DNA of 46,337 nt from positions 1-46,337 of the forward strand of contig NAOQ01000250.1 of assembly GCA_002751075.1 (NCBI GenBank), written 5' to 3'. Source of the stretch: Ichthyophonus hoferi. Taxonomy: Eukaryota; Opisthokonta; Ichthyosporea; Ichthyophonida; Ichthyophonidae. Under the pieces are notes generated by a model. It did no database searches. It saw only the letters and a list, made by a program, of their open reading frames with translations, and was not told the origin of the DNA. Position numbers and translations under genes: made by a program. The stretch's first letter is position 1; every line of letters starts with the position of its first letter. Below, piece after piece: positions 12,960 through 24,946 of this stretch.

Positions 12960-15900
12960 TTTTACGGTATGGAAGGTCGATTGACCTACTAGAAACTATA
13001 CTGTGATGTATATATGCAAATAGTTAACCATCATTTCCATTAGAAAACAATCGCCAAACGATTACACAGTTAAATAAGTGACTATATAATAAGTTAGAGT
13101 GAATTAACCGGTGCAGATGTGGTGTGATTGTTCAACTCCTCCCAATTTTCTAAAGATACGCCAACCAGCCAATTCATGCGACTCTCTCAAGTTACAAGTA
13201 AAACTTAATTATATACTACGTGTTTGTGCTAATACAACATTAATAATAGTGTATAGAGAGTCACAGCCTTTCGTGGTACAAAGGATTTTCAGTAAATCAA
13301 CAAAAAGTAAACACGCCTCAAAAAACTACAGTTGTATAGCAATCAAGAACAATAATAACTCAAAAACCATGAAGCAATAATATTCCATGGAACACAATGC
13401 CACTACTAATAGTGTAACTTAATAGAAAGACACCAAAAAGTAAGCACCTTTTGATATAAAAAGTATAAGACAATAACTGAAACAGTAGCAGTTAGATTGT
13501 AAACGTGTACAGGGAGGGTAAACGTAATATATATATGTACACGTGCGATAAAAGGCCAATCTAAACAACAACAATATAAAGAGTGGAAATAATTAATTAG
13601 ATTATTTTAAATTTAAATAATGCTTTCGATATGTTATTATATTTAAACTCGTATTATAAGTGGTTAATATTCTGGTTTAAATTGAAAATTCCATTGGACT
13701 TCAGATGTCCATTGTTCGGGTAAGAGATTAAAATTAGATTTGCATGGCTGTCAGGCCCAGGCTGTGAAATTATTTGCATATTATCTAGCTCGTTTATAAC
13801 ATTCCCTTGAAATCACGTAGTCATTTTTGCACCCCTGATATGCGATTTTTTTTTTCTGTCTTATTGTGAAAACCAGTTCTGTTTCTTACAATAAAGTAAA
13901 AAACTAAACAATGCCAATTTATCAAAAAAACTATGATATAAATATAACTAACTAAAGCTCCAGGCTTTTAAAATATGCAGACCAGAATTGTTAGTACCTT
14001 AACGCTTCCATTTAATATTTTAACCAAAAATGTATATAACCAGAAGTTGACAGGAACTTGGGGATGCTTTTACAATCAAGTTAGTTACAGCTTTACATAT
14101 TGCCATAAATTACATTCTATACTATTATATCCGAGGGCATGGGATCCTGGTAGCCTGATAGTTTTAAATACCTTACATTAGGGGATAGAAAATAAAGAGC
14201 TTGGATTTATGGCCGATGTGTGATTTGATTTAAAAGTTAAAACTTACGCACAATAAACTTATTATCTTTCTCTTTTTGGCTCAAAAATATGTAAAATTGA
14301 TATAACTGTCACACACATATATATATAGGCATATTTAACCCATTACATTTTAATTTCTTAGTTTAGCTGTTTTGGAATGTCTCGTATTCATGATTGTGAT
14401 CTATTTTGACATTATAAAAATGGTTGACATGCTTTTAAAAAACAACTAGATACATACTTTGGTCTATTTTTAATATACATTTGCCTTGAAACCTAGCTGA
14501 ATTATGCATATTTTTGTATTGTAGCTTTAACAACAATCTGTCATGCTGTTCCAATAGAATGAGAAAGACCTTCAAATCCCCTATCTTTACTTTAATGCCT
14601 AAGTGATGGAACACATAAGTGCCTATGATTCTAATTGATATTGATTGGTTACATGAAGATACTTTAACCAATTATAATAGTTTTACAACGATTAATATGT
14701 TTTGATCGCCCATTGCTATCTGATTTACCAGATAGGAAAATATTATTTTAAGGGGGTTTTGACGCTTTTAAAGTTTTTGTTGAAATTGCAGAACTTTCTA
14801 TGTTCTCGGTACAGTTATTTTAAAAATCCGTATTAAGAATATACTCATTTGTACTTTTGATGTAAGACATGAGCTATTAGAATATTATATTGGTCTATGA
14901 ATATGATCCCTTGAACTCCAACTTAATTTTAGTCGAGTCAGGTAAATGATGTGTTAAACAATCTAGTATTTTTCTTTAAGAAGGACTGACATAAGCATTA
15001 GCATCTATAAAAAATTAATGTTTATGTCATAGAATATGGTGGTGAGAATATTTCCGCAATCATTTATTGTAAATATCACCTGATTAACGTGGAATTCTTG
15101 TTTCAACTCGGCAAAAAATAATTAGGGTTACCAGCCTCTTAATGCTTTTAATGGAGAGAAACGCGCGCCTTTTATGCAGCAGCAGATATGCAGGTTATCG
15201 CTTTTGTAAGTTACCATGTCATTAATTAATTATAATTTAATCTAGAATACATTCTACTTATCCGTAGATAGACGTATTGGCTCTATCTTCCTTGGTAAGC
15301 CTCAACCATTCTAAACAAACACAAATACTATTAACTAAAGGCTTATAGCTGTATAATTGTTTATCTAGCTGGTGAATTTATCAAGACTTACTTGATAATA
15401 AGCAATTTTACAATTATGAAATAATATATATATATATATATAGTATATTTTATTTCAGCATAAAGAGCCAGCGAACATTTTTTTCGAGTATTGAAGGACA
15501 GTCCATAAATGACTTTCCTAGTATCCTTTCGGTAAGCTACATTTTGAATTAAATGAATACAAATATAGGATATTGTACATCATATTCTATTAATTATAAC
15601 CCACTATTGACCAGAAATTATTAAAAAAAATAAAGTCTTTCTCTCTGTAGGAATCATTGGGCTACTGATAATAGCTAGTGACTATGCTTCAAACAGTACT
15701 TTTTCACTAATAATGTTCCTTTAAAAGTTAGAGATTTAGAATACCTTTGTAGATTTGTATATTTAAAATATATATTTCTTTAGTAACCATTTCAGTACAT
15801 TGTACGTTTTTTAAAAAATAAACTACTTTGCCAATATTTAATAAGAATCTATGTATAAGCTCATCTTAATCTTGAAAAATAGCCATGTCGGTTTTTATAA

Positions 15901-17139
15901 TTTTATTTATGATCGGGTTACCGTAAGCCATCTGCTCTACTTTTCTTGGTGTTGTCTCTCCATCCATCTACCAATTTTTCTATTAACACAATTGGATCCC
16001 ATTAAGTTCCCTTTCCAATCTCATGATGTGGGACTACAGTGTCATAAAAAGAACTGATATCATTGTTCTCACGTATTAAGTTTCACACAAGTTGTTTTAT
16101 ATTATTGCTTTTGTTGGCCATTAATTCTCATATGAGTTGAATGTCTTCTCTGATCTTAAGTGCAATCTGTATATGACAGCGGCTAAAGATGTTATATAGA
16201 GTGAACATAATAGTATTATAGTATATATAAGTATGATATACGAGCATATACAGATTTAAATAGGTATATATACATGGTTGCAGACAAGCATGCACGGTAA
16301 TGCTCTAGCAATGCCAAGATATACATTAATAAAAAACAAAACCCACCAGGTAGAGGAGACTGGCACAATTAATAGTGCAAAGGCATATGATGTGCTCATA
16401 ATAGCATTAAGTCAAGCAATTCATATCAGATATCATATATGTGTAAAGAGACAGAGAATAAAGACATGTTGGTCTTGGGTATAATTATCAAATATAGCTA
16501 CATATGTAACATGAGCAAAATAGCTATAGTCTGAAATCCACAATATGAAGCCCGTATTTATCTATATCATCTTCTATATTTCTACGGTATAGATAGTATT
16601 AACAGAGGCAATCAAAAGAAAAAACAAAGAGAATAAAATAGTATAGAAGAGAGCAACCGATCCAAGAATATCATTTGCTCTAATACACAAGATTGCAAAC
16701 AAATGGTTGCTATAGACAGGTGTTTTTAATGCGCGTTCCATCAAGATAATATGAAAGTAACTGTATTTGTATACAATTACAATCGTTGTAACCCCAATAC
16801 AAAGGCGGTCAGTAACTGAAATTGTACAACATATTGTATTATACACATCGTAATGTTATTGCATTACCACTACAAGCACAGGACATGAGTGTAGTTGTAT
16901 ATAAAGAATATTTATATATATATATATGTGTGCATGCATGCATGTATAGATAGATGTATAAATATAAATATAAATATAAATATATATCATGCGTTTAACT
17001 AATAAACCAATAAAGACAGACAATAAAGAATGATAAAGCAAAAAGACGTTATCTAGGTAACCAATTACATACCGAATATATAGCTCGTTTAATGTGAACC
17101 AGCTAGATTTAAAGACCAGATAAAGTCCCTCCTACTCTA
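12960..17139. other. long gene-poor interval upstream of GNL2
   Basis: About 4.2 kb of AT-rich sequence between the GNL2 start and the zinc-finger gene stop. It contains (TA)n runs near 15425-15443 and 16910-16927 and tandem aatataaat units near 16960-16980. Some plus-strand pieces bounded by splice-like signals are described separately (13705-15665). A hydrophobic minus-strand frame at 16574-16846 has no family resemblance I can name. No supported gene. Confidence 0.5.
15142..15665 (+). other. possible small spliced transcript (weak)
   Basis: Three good plus-strand donors follow each other: GTAAGTTACC at 15206, GTAAGCCTC at 15295, GTAAGCTAC at 15532. Matching acceptors are tccgtag before 15268, atttcag before 15459 and ctctctgtag before 15651. 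The pieces are ..15205, 15268-15294 (27 nt) and 15459-15531. No reading through all pieces gives a recognisable protein: two frames stop within or at the start of the third piece and the other stops in the second. It could be a non-coding RNA, a short-peptide gene with a different exon choice, or chance. Confidence 0.2.
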
Positions 17140-18144
17140 TTATACACCATCCTCTCGCCCCCCTTCTTTCTGTTTAACTCCTTGTTCTATCACCTCACTA
17201 GCCTCTACTCTATCCTCTCTCTCTTCCTGTCCTTTCCCATGTCCTTCTCTCTCCCCTTCCTTCATCTCAATGTTCACATTATCCATCTCATGCACTACTG
17301 TATCCATCTTTCTATCAGTATGATTTTCACTGTTGTCGTTACTATTCCCCCCTAGTACTACATCTCTTCCAAGTAGTTCTGCAGCTGTTTTAGGAGGCTT
17401 ACTAGGAGGCCTTCCTCTACCTTTTGGTTCATGAGTAACAAACCCAGGGTGTTTGATACGTTGGTGTTGTATCATGGAATTTTCAGATGCATACATACGA
17501 TCACACTCTGCAAATTCACATTTCCATTCACGAGCCAGTTCCTTATGTGTTCGGCGGTACCTTTGTCTCTTCGGAACAATTCTGGAATAATTCAACCCGT
17601 AACTACTATTAGTAGACCCCATAAGGTAGGAGTCCATCATAGACATAGACCCTCTCTTGCAGGCAGTGTTAAAGGCCGTTGCCAAGGATGGGGTAAGGGC
17701 AGATGGATTAGTTGAGACGAAAGGAGGTGGGTAATAGAGAGCAAAGGGATTAGTTGTTGCAGCTGCCGCAGCTGCCGCCGCTTGGGCCGCCGCGCTAGAT
17801 GCGGTGGTAGAACCCACGGTTGTAAGTTTTTTGCAAAGCATTTGATATTGTGTGTCCTGGTAGACATTCAAAACATCACCATCACGCAAGACATCAATTC
17901 CATCTACATCTGCGTCATCCACACGAAAATGAATCCTGTCCAGCCTATCAATCTTAAAGGCAGCCCGTGCTAGGTCAGCCAACCCTTCCAAAGTTTCAGG
18001 AACAATAAGAAGCTTCGATTGTTGTATCTCATCATTAAACATAAGTTGTAGCTTCACTCGTTTGGGTACAATGCCACTTGGTGTAAGACCAGACAGACCG
18101 GTGAGATCGGTCGGAGGAAGACCAGGCTGACCTGGTAAAGCCAT
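17140..18144 (-). CDS. C2H2 zinc-finger protein with N-terminal ubiquitin-like domain, 334 aa
   Basis: Single open frame with no intron. Residues ~26-98 (from VPKRVKLQLMFNDE to VLNVYQD) alternate hydrophobic and charged residues and end in DVLRDGDVLNVY, in the manner of ubiquitin-like, PB1 or doublecortin beta-grasp folds; this is inference. An alanine run lies at 118-129. One zinc finger sits at 209-232, WKCEFAECDRMYASENSMIQH, with ligands C209, C214, H227 and H232; C-x4-C and H-x4-H fit a C2H2 finger. A basic KGRGRPPSKPP at 241-251 looks like an AT-hook, and the C-terminal 60 residues are Glu/Lys-rich. These parts suggest a nuclear DNA-binding or chromatin protein with one finger. The start ATG has context cgccATGG inside a GC-richer patch; no in-frame ATG was seen just upstream. 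I do not recognise a named orthologue. Confidence 0.8.
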   Translation of the reverse strand: MALPGQPGLPPTDLTGLSGLTPSGIVPKRVKLQLMFNDEIQQSKLLIVPETLEGLADLARAAFKIDRLDRIHFRVDDADVDGIDVLRDGDVLNVYQDTQYQMLCKKLTTVGSTTASSAAAQAAAAAAAATTNPFALYYPPPFVSTNPSALTPSLATAFNTACKRGSMSMMDSYLMGSTNSSYGLNYSRIVPKRQRYRRTHKELAREWKCEFAECDRMYASENSMIQHQRIKHPGFVTHEPKGRGRPPSKPPKTAAELLGRDVVLGGNSNDNSENHTDRKMDTVVHEMDNVNIEMKEGEREGHGKGQEEREDRVEASEVIEQGVKQKEGGREDGV

Positions 18145-18515
18145 GGCGAGAAGTGGAGCAGCTTGGGCTGCTGCGCCCGCCGTATGTGTTCGTGCGCTTA
18201 TTTTGGCGTTAGTAGAAAAACAATTGCAATCGTTTGTCTAACGTCTATGGGCTGTAAATATATTTTTTTAATAATAATTATAAAAGAAAGAAAGTTAAAA
18301 TATGTATTTATCTGTGTGGTGTGTAGTAGGGCATTCTAGTTTCTAATAGCCTTCATTACAACAAAAACGCGGTGTTGCGTTTAGTTATATTATAATTCAA
18401 CCATAAGTAATATTGTAGTTGTCTTTCACAAGACAAGTGAAATAGAATTCCTTAATAATAATAAGATAGCACTATGTTCTGTATAGCACACTCTAGCAGT
18501 AATTCTACACAACTA

Positions 18516-18555
<40 letters not shown>

Positions 18556-20360
18556 ATGTGTATATGTATATATGTGCAATTGAATGTATACACTTCCAAC
18601 TCTCACAACCGTTTAAGATTCTTAATCGTTCCAACGGACAAGATGTCCTAAAATAGACATCGGAAAATTGCTATAAATTAAAGTTCTTTTCTATTGGTCA
18701 ATAGGGTAATAGCATGAGCAGATTGCATGTAATTCAAGCATTAAATAATGTTAAAATATAAATTTGCAAATACTATATTAATTAATTTTTGCAGAGATGA
18801 TGTCTGTTGTTAAAATTTTGCTAATACACAATAGATGTCTAATATATTAGTTAAAATACCACATGGAAATTCTTTTTTTTTTAATAGAAATAGTCGTATG
18901 CATCTTGCAATTATAAATATGAAAAATACATTTCGACCAAATTTACAATAATGGTTTTAGTTTACGGATAGATATGTCAAAACATTATAAAGTCACGTGG
19001 TACTAAAGTTGCCAGAGTCATTACTACAGGTTCCAATGTTTGGCTAATATAATATCTCATCTAAACATTGCAAGTGGAGTCACACAGGAAGGTAGTTGAT
19101 AAATAGGGTAATAAGTTGATGGCATGTTAAAGTCCACCATTCCTACTTTAGCTTTTTTTTTTTTTGCTGTATTTCTGGTTATCTAGTTAAGTTTAATAGA
19201 GTGGTGCAAAGAAAGGTTTGTTGAAAGTTATCCATGCATAAAGATGAATGAGGAAAGAGCTGAGGTGGTTATTTTCTATATATTATGAATCTCCATTGGA
19301 AGTTAGTCATTCAATTGATGATAGATGAGCCAACCTGAATATAGGTAGGGAACTGCGGAGATAAAAACACAATAATTATGATTGCCACTGGACATCGCAT
19401 TGTCATATATTAAAAGATTTAGAGAGGCGTAAAAAAAAACATAATCGTCGATATAGTGTTTAATGCTACCTATCTTTTCACGAGATAGTTCGGTGAAGAA
19501 TGTAATTGATTTAATGTAGCCGCCGTGATAATCATAACCAAGGGTATTAGAAGAATTTGAAAGAGAAAAAAATATGTAGTGACTTATCTGTTTATCTCTA
19601 TCCCTCCATGTAATCAACTAACTGTGGCGATTGAAACAAGGCTACAATAAATTGGTAAGATTATAGTATATTTGACGGCATTTTTATGACCTCATTCATT
19701 GCGTTATATTCATATGAAATATATAGATATTAATATAATATTTAGTGTTTCTCATTGATATTTATTTAAGCAACGATAAAGACAAATCTATTGATGTACT
19801 CGGCTGTGCACATATAATAATATAGACGGGTGCATTATGTTCCAATCAAACAAAAGCTGGCAGTATTATATTTGAAAGCGAAAACGAAGTAGAGATATTA
19901 TCATATAATAGCATATCGATATGCTTAGAGTTAGCTAACAATCACAATCTATGAAATTCGAAAGATAACAACTGCTAGCCAAATTCTATTGGATAATTAG
20001 TGCCAAATTTTATACAAACAACCAAATGTCAAAGAAATTGTTGTTCGTATTAGTATCATATTAGATGCATAAGGGAACGTATACCTTAAAAGTAATTAGT
20101 ACTAATATAGTTCTATAGGTCACTCCCTATTCATATTATATACTTACCACTAATTGGCAAATGTGTTTCTTATGAGATTAAAGGATATCCTGAGTAACTC
20201 GGACTCATCAAACTTATAAATGGGCGTTACAATATATCATGGTTGACTCATTCTAGGATAGTAAAAGCTTTGCATTATTCACTGTAATTAAACCTCACCA
20301 AAAAGAATTTACATTAAGCCATGAACAAAATGGTGTTCGACTGACAAAAAAAGAATAAGA
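18145..20360. other. intergenic interval upstream of the zinc-finger gene
   Basis: The first ~100 bp are GC-richer and include ttttggcgtta, likely promoter and 5' leader of the zinc-finger gene. A (TA)n tract at 18521-18550 creates spurious frames on both strands. A minus-strand frame at 19303-19617 is open for 104 codons but resembles nothing I know. Nothing else supported. Confidence 0.5.
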
Positions 20361-21640
20361 AAATGTTAGAAATAATAAATAGAGACGGGAGTGTTCCTGT
20401 GACCTATGTTCATTTCGAGGGAGAGAATACATAATTAAGATCTACAATACTTCAAGGATCCCTTTACCGACCCCAAACTTCATGCTACATCGTTACCCAA
20501 TATGTACAGTCTGGACGCTCTAAAGTCTGTGTCAACTGCAATGAACTCTCCTTTCTGGGCGGAATGGGAAAAGGCCATGCAGCAGGAAATGAAGGTCTTA
20601 CAGGGCAATACAACATTATAATCAGTAAATCGTGTACCTTCCGTGTCTATTCTAAGACCATTATAGATTTTCAACACCAATCACAACGGTCAGGGTACTA
20701 TGATTAAATACAAAGTCCGATTAGTAGTCATGGGCAATCAACAACCACCCAATGTGGATTATTTTGGCTTTAAGTCCCCAGTATGCTTTTTGATTTCGAC
20801 CTGTGTCCTCCTGGCCTCAGCCACAGCTCATAACCTTGAAGTAGCGCAACTCGATATAGGTGAAGCTCATTTAAATGGAAAGTTTAAGGTGGGCATCTAC
20901 ATGTACAAACCTGAGGAATTCGTTGATCCCGATTTCACAAAAGGTGTATATAAACTTCAGCGTTCATTATTTATTATATGGCCTCAAGCAGACTGCTTTA
21001 GTATGGCGACGTACCTTATTAAAATTTTGGCAGGAAAACATATGTTCTCCATTAATGCCGACCATGTTTATTTGTATTCCAAGGTATGCCTTATTTATTG
21101 GCTATCTGCGTCTATATCGATGCCATGTTGATAACGTACCTGAACTCCAACTCGGATAATGATATAGTTTATCATTATAAGCCCACTAATATTACAGCTT
21201 ACGCCGATGCAGATTTTGCTAGAAATCTAGACTCGATAAATTTCACTACTGGTTTTATCTTGTTTATCTTGGATTCTCCAGTTTCCTGGTTAAGCAAGAG
21301 ATAGATTTGTGGTGACAGCAGGTAATGAAGCTGAGTAAGTAGCTCTACTTACAGCTACTTACAAAGCTGTCTGGATGATAGACATTTTGGACTGCCGGGT
21401 TTTGCCTCAAAGCTAGTCTCAATTTTTAAAGATATCAATCTAGAGTTCAGGATCACCGAGATCAACGGTGTCACTAGCAGCACAAGGCAGGTCCAAGTGA
21501 AGTTTTACTACATTAAGGCCGTCATGTAAGACCGGAAGGCTGACATTTTTACCAAAGCGTTTTCCCAGACAGATTTTATTCAAGTGTGTGCCTAACTAGT
21601 TTTAAGCATGTACAATTTACGTCTCATTGGGTATATAGAG
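20360..21640 (+). mobile_element. Ty1/copia-type retrotransposon fossil (reverse transcriptase and RNase H remnants)
   Basis: Plus-strand remnants of a copia polyprotein in the expected order. First comes the conserved start of the reverse transcriptase region (FWAEWEKAMQQEM, then KVRLVVMGNQQPPNVDYFG, then LEVAQLDIGEAHLNGKF and YMYKPEEF). Next comes the RNase H region (TAYADADFARNLDS, then PVSWLSKR), and last a KADIFTKAFSQ-like tail near 21540. Gag, protease and integrase regions are not seen, and no intact LTR pair could be delimited. The 20365-20435 flank resembles the LTR-like repeat at 4440-4665. The element is clearly broken, with several interruptions, and looks old. It is a fossil with no intact reading frame. 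Confidence 0.88.
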
Positions 21641-22221
21641 ACCAAGGTGCAGTGTTGTCATATACTTAAGAACAGGCACGGTTTGTGTGTTTTAAGTATG
21701 TATTATACCTTAGTACAGAACAAAGTAAGTGAGAATTGCCGTACTACTTAGAGCTTTAGGTCTAGTTAAGTCGTAGTATTAAATTTTTTTTACGTAGAGT
21801 ACACAATTCCAGTGGTGCATCACAATTTTAGTTATTTTTATTGCGATCTTTGAGGGATTCCCGAAAATAATTTGACAAATCCCAGAAATAATTCAACAAA
21901 TTCCAACAATAATTCGACAGATCTCAATAAAAATGGAAAATTTGAATATAAAAATGAAAAATACAAAAAAAAAATATAATAGAATTATGGAGAGGAAATT
22001 AGACTAAATTTAAATTTTTGCTATTTTCACTAAAGAAATTATATTTTCTACATACACTTCTTATATTATTTTTTACTGAAAAACTGTTAATCAAGAGAAA
22101 AAAAAAGAATAGTTGGAAAATCCTTTATTGTCAACCCTGTAAAATCTTACCGTTTATTTATAGACATCCATAATGATTGGTCCCAAGTTTATTTGGGATA
22201 TTTTTTATTCGGTGACTCTGC

Positions 22222-22300
22222 TGTAGGCTCTGGCATCTGGCGTCTGGCACCTTGTGGCTGAGGTAATATATGGGTGCTTCCCGGTTGTTTTGTACATTAC
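22222..22300 (+). repeat. dispersed repeat B, copy 1
   Basis: Shares tgtaggct.tggc, a ctggc/ggctgag core, and the exact string cccggttgttttgt with 30468-30537. Estimated identity is about 75-80% by eye. Likely from an old transposable element; family unknown. Confidence 0.6.
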
Positions 22301-22494
22301 CTTGGTGTCACTTTGAATATGGAAATACTGATAGTTCAAATGCAAATTTGAATACAATCTGTAGATATAATAAAATCGAGTCTCCATACGTAGAGATCAG
22401 TGGTGGAGGTAGGGTTGGAATGGAGTGTCTTGGACATTTGTAGATCGTTGACTTGTAGAATTACCAGGTTTTGTGACAGTGATAAACTTAAAAG

Positions 22495-22605
22495 AAGAGG
22501 CAATATTGGATTAAGGGGCGTTTAAACGTATTTATTTGTATATACGGAGTACAGATATGCTAAGACATATTTTTATTATTAAGCAAGTCAGTAGAACATG
22601 TCTTA
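22495..22605 (+). repeat. LTR-like dispersed repeat, copy C
   Basis: Shares ggagtaca.atatgct and atttttattattaa with 4572-4665 and lies about 900 bp downstream of the copia fossil. It may be part of the same family's LTR or untranslated region. Confidence 0.5.
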
Positions 22606-23095
22606 GACTGGATGCCTAAGCAATAGGTTTCCTGGACCTAAAACATGATCGGACATGGTTAGACAGCAATGGTAATTTCATTCCGCATCTACATGATGCA
22701 GCCCCGGTATGCAATCCTTGTTGGTCTTGCCATGGATTGCATAATATATTTTTATTAGTTTCTGATATGTTAAGTAATCAGAGGTCATGAGTGGACCAAA
22801 TACCCGGCGGTGAGGATATTATAAAATATTATTGTATTATTAAGTTTAAACTGAAGTTAATAATTAAGAATTAAAATAGGCACTACCGCATCTATCAAAT
22901 TATGCGACTGGTCAGCCATTTGATGCTATTTTCTTATTATAAGATTTTATATGTTCTAAATTTGCTTATAACATATACATGCCTACAAGAGATCACAGAT
23001 AACAAGAATAACAACAGATCTAGCAAGATATAGAAGTATACAGAAAGTACTTATACTAAAAGCAAGAGAGCTTGATAAGACACGCTTAAACCAGT

Positions 23096-23296
23096 CTATC
23101 GCCTGTTCTTTATAATAAAATCCTCCAGTTTACTTCGTATTTTTCTTGAGGCCTGTAGTAAATTTAGCCAATTACGGGATGGGAACTGTTTGTTCTTTAG
23201 AACCCCAAGGTTAGAGATGGTTTGGTGTGATTGGAAAAACGATAATACGGTGGAAGTTATGTTTAGTGGCTGTGATATTTTACCAGTTCTCATACT
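23096..23296 (-). CDS. exon-like block, probable C-terminal exon of an unrecognised gene
   Basis: Read on the minus strand, an acceptor (gttatgccag) at 23297 opens a 66-codon frame to a TAG at 23096-23098. The peptide is basic and helical toward its end: SMRTGKISQPLNITSTVLSF, later NWLNLLQASRKIRSKLEDF, then KNRR and stop. No family is recognised. Amino-acid use looks protein-like compared with the surrounding AT-rich noise. It could be the last exon of the minus-strand series that extends up to 27901, but I cannot show the joining exons. Confidence 0.3.
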   Translation of the reverse strand, partial: SMRTGKISQPLNITSTVLSFFQSHQTISNLGVLKNKQFPSRNWLNLLQASRKIRSKLEDFIIKNRR

Positions 23297-24216
23297 CTGG
23301 CATAACAGTCTGGGGATTAAAAGATATATGCAATAGTTTAGAGTGGAGAGTATAATTATGTACACGTGTAATGAATATTAATGAAATGGAAGCTGTTTTC
23401 TATATCTTTCTAGCTAGCAGCAATAGTAAAGGTAACTACTTAGCTTACAATACAATTGAGAAGAGACATGCACTGGAAAACAGTTTAAATGTTAAGAATT
23501 TAACACGAATTCGCCAGGCAGCAAGAAGAATGTGTATAGCGATTGGTCTTAGAAATATAGATAAAACATCAAATCTAATAACGTAACCATGTGTTCATGA
23601 ATTTTAAGTAGGAAATAAAATTCCCGATATATTAATTAGAAATGACATTAAGTTAAAAATGATTTAGGATAGTTTAATTTAGAAAAGCTCATTAACAATA
23701 CATTAGTATGTGTTAAAATAAAATGAGTATAACAACAAGAGTTACTGGTAATTAACAAATGTCAACTACATGTAAGAAAAAAGTGGAAAAAAAAAAAAAG
23801 CTAATTAATAGGGGTGAAAGTGCGAAGGCTCATATTGTAAGAAAAACACAAGTAGTTTGGAAAGAGAAAATATTTAAATAAAAGAAAAATAATCCGAAAA
23901 AAAAATATTTAAAGAAACAATACTGAAAACACAGGCAGCTTTATTTACACACGTACAAAAACGAAAATAAATAACTAGTATAGTATGAAAAATAAATATA
24001 AAGAGAGACAAAAGTGTAATCATACACATATAGGCTAGTATAGGCGCATGTTCTGTGTATTTGGTATAATGTGTGTAGAACTGAGTAAGTTAGAAATATC
24101 TCACCACTTAGATTATTAGTCTAGGTTAATTGGCAGGAATGCTCTTTACGTAAAGTTCATTACTTTAGCAATGTGACACTTATTAGTAGATACTTTCAAT
24201 CCAAGTCAAATAACAT

Positions 24217-24606
24217 TTATTTCCAAATATAGTAATTTGAATTTTTTTTTGTAGAAGTAGTATCTTTGGCTGGGCCAGCAGTGTACACAATACTTAGTGC
24301 TGATCTGTTTTCATTAACAAGCAATGTAATGACAGGCATATATGCTGATTCTATATCCATTTTTTTGTTGTGGTTGTATTCAGCTATGAGTGCAGGAGGT
24401 ATTCCTGCCTTAATGCGCTTGGGTGCAATAGTATCTATGGCACAGTGTGTTCTATCAGTAAGAGGTACCAAATTAGTATACATGTACTGTGTGTTGTTGG
24501 AATCAAATGTAACTAAGAAATTATCAATGCTGTTAGTAGGAGGCAGATTCTCATGACACTGGCGCTTATTCTCAAGTGGTAGTACTGATCTAGACGTTGC
24601 AATCAT
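24217..24606 (-). CDS. unrecognised open frame, 129 codons
   Basis: The frame starts MIATSRSVLPLENKRQ and runs to a TAA at 24217 without interruption. It includes TNSIDNFLVTFDSNN, YMYTNLVPLTDRTHCAIDT and a stretch IPPALIAEYNHNKKMDIES. The last bears a faint resemblance to the YN-x-x-M-x-x-VD region of piggyBac-type transposases; this is a weak guess. The complementary strand is also open over most of it but gives a hydrophobic, less protein-like reading. It could begin at its ATG or be an exon of the minus-strand series around it. Local GC is higher than in the flanks. Confidence 0.35.
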   Translation of the reverse strand: MIATSRSVLPLENKRQCHENLPPTNSIDNFLVTFDSNNTQYMYTNLVPLTDRTHCAIDTIAPKRIKAGIPPALIAEYNHNKKMDIESAYMPVITLLVNENRSALSIVYTAGPAKDTTSTKKNSNYYIWK

Positions 24607-24704
24607 GATACGGTGATTATAGAATACAGAACAAGTAGATTTTAATCATTAGTATAAATTATATATAATAAATGCAAAGCTTTTGTTTTATAATGGTTGA
24701 AGCA

Positions 24705-24869
24705 TCATTGACCCCTGTTTACCATCACTGGCTTACGTTCCTTTTGTTCTTTCCGCAATACACGTTTATTGCAGATATCAAACATAATTCGGTTCATCAA
24801 TGGCATATCGTAAGAAAATCCCTGGGCCACTAGAAATATCTGTTTTACGTGATCTAATGCTATTGTGCT
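24705..24869 (-). other. exon-like block on the minus strand, 54 codons
   Basis: An open frame follows a possible acceptor (cggattag) and reads STIALDHVKQIFLVAQ, then FSYDMPLMNRIMFDICNKRV, then LRKEQKERKPVM to a TGA. A GTAAGC donor-like site lies inside it at about 24735. The pattern is helical and loosely reminiscent of a helical-repeat protein, but no family can be named. Another frame of the same block is also open for part of its length, so the assignment is weak. Confidence 0.25.
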
Positions 24870-24946
24870 CTAATCCGATTGACTTTATAGCCAATTGTCT
24901 CATTTAATTTTATACCTTTTAATCTTCAAAATAGGAATTTTAAACG

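Larger units (their letters stand above)
21641..23095. other. repeat-rich interval after the copia fossil
   Basis: Contains an A-rich patch with repeated aattcgacaaatccca-like units near 21860-21930, dispersed repeat copies at 22222-22300 and 22495-22605, and otherwise unassigned AT-rich sequence. No gene supported. Confidence 0.5.

Noticed and set aside
16574-16846. 90-codon hydrophobic minus-strand frame
   Set aside because: No family resemblance, no promoter or splice context; hydrophobic frames arise easily from T-rich DNA.
18474-18656. Overlapping frames on both strands
   Set aside because: Both run through a (TA)n tract giving Ile-Tyr repeats.
24266-24556. Plus-strand frame resembling a small membrane protein
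   Set aside because: It is the complement of the 24217-24606 minus-strand frame, whose composition is more protein-like; hydrophobic antisense frames are common opposite such sequence.
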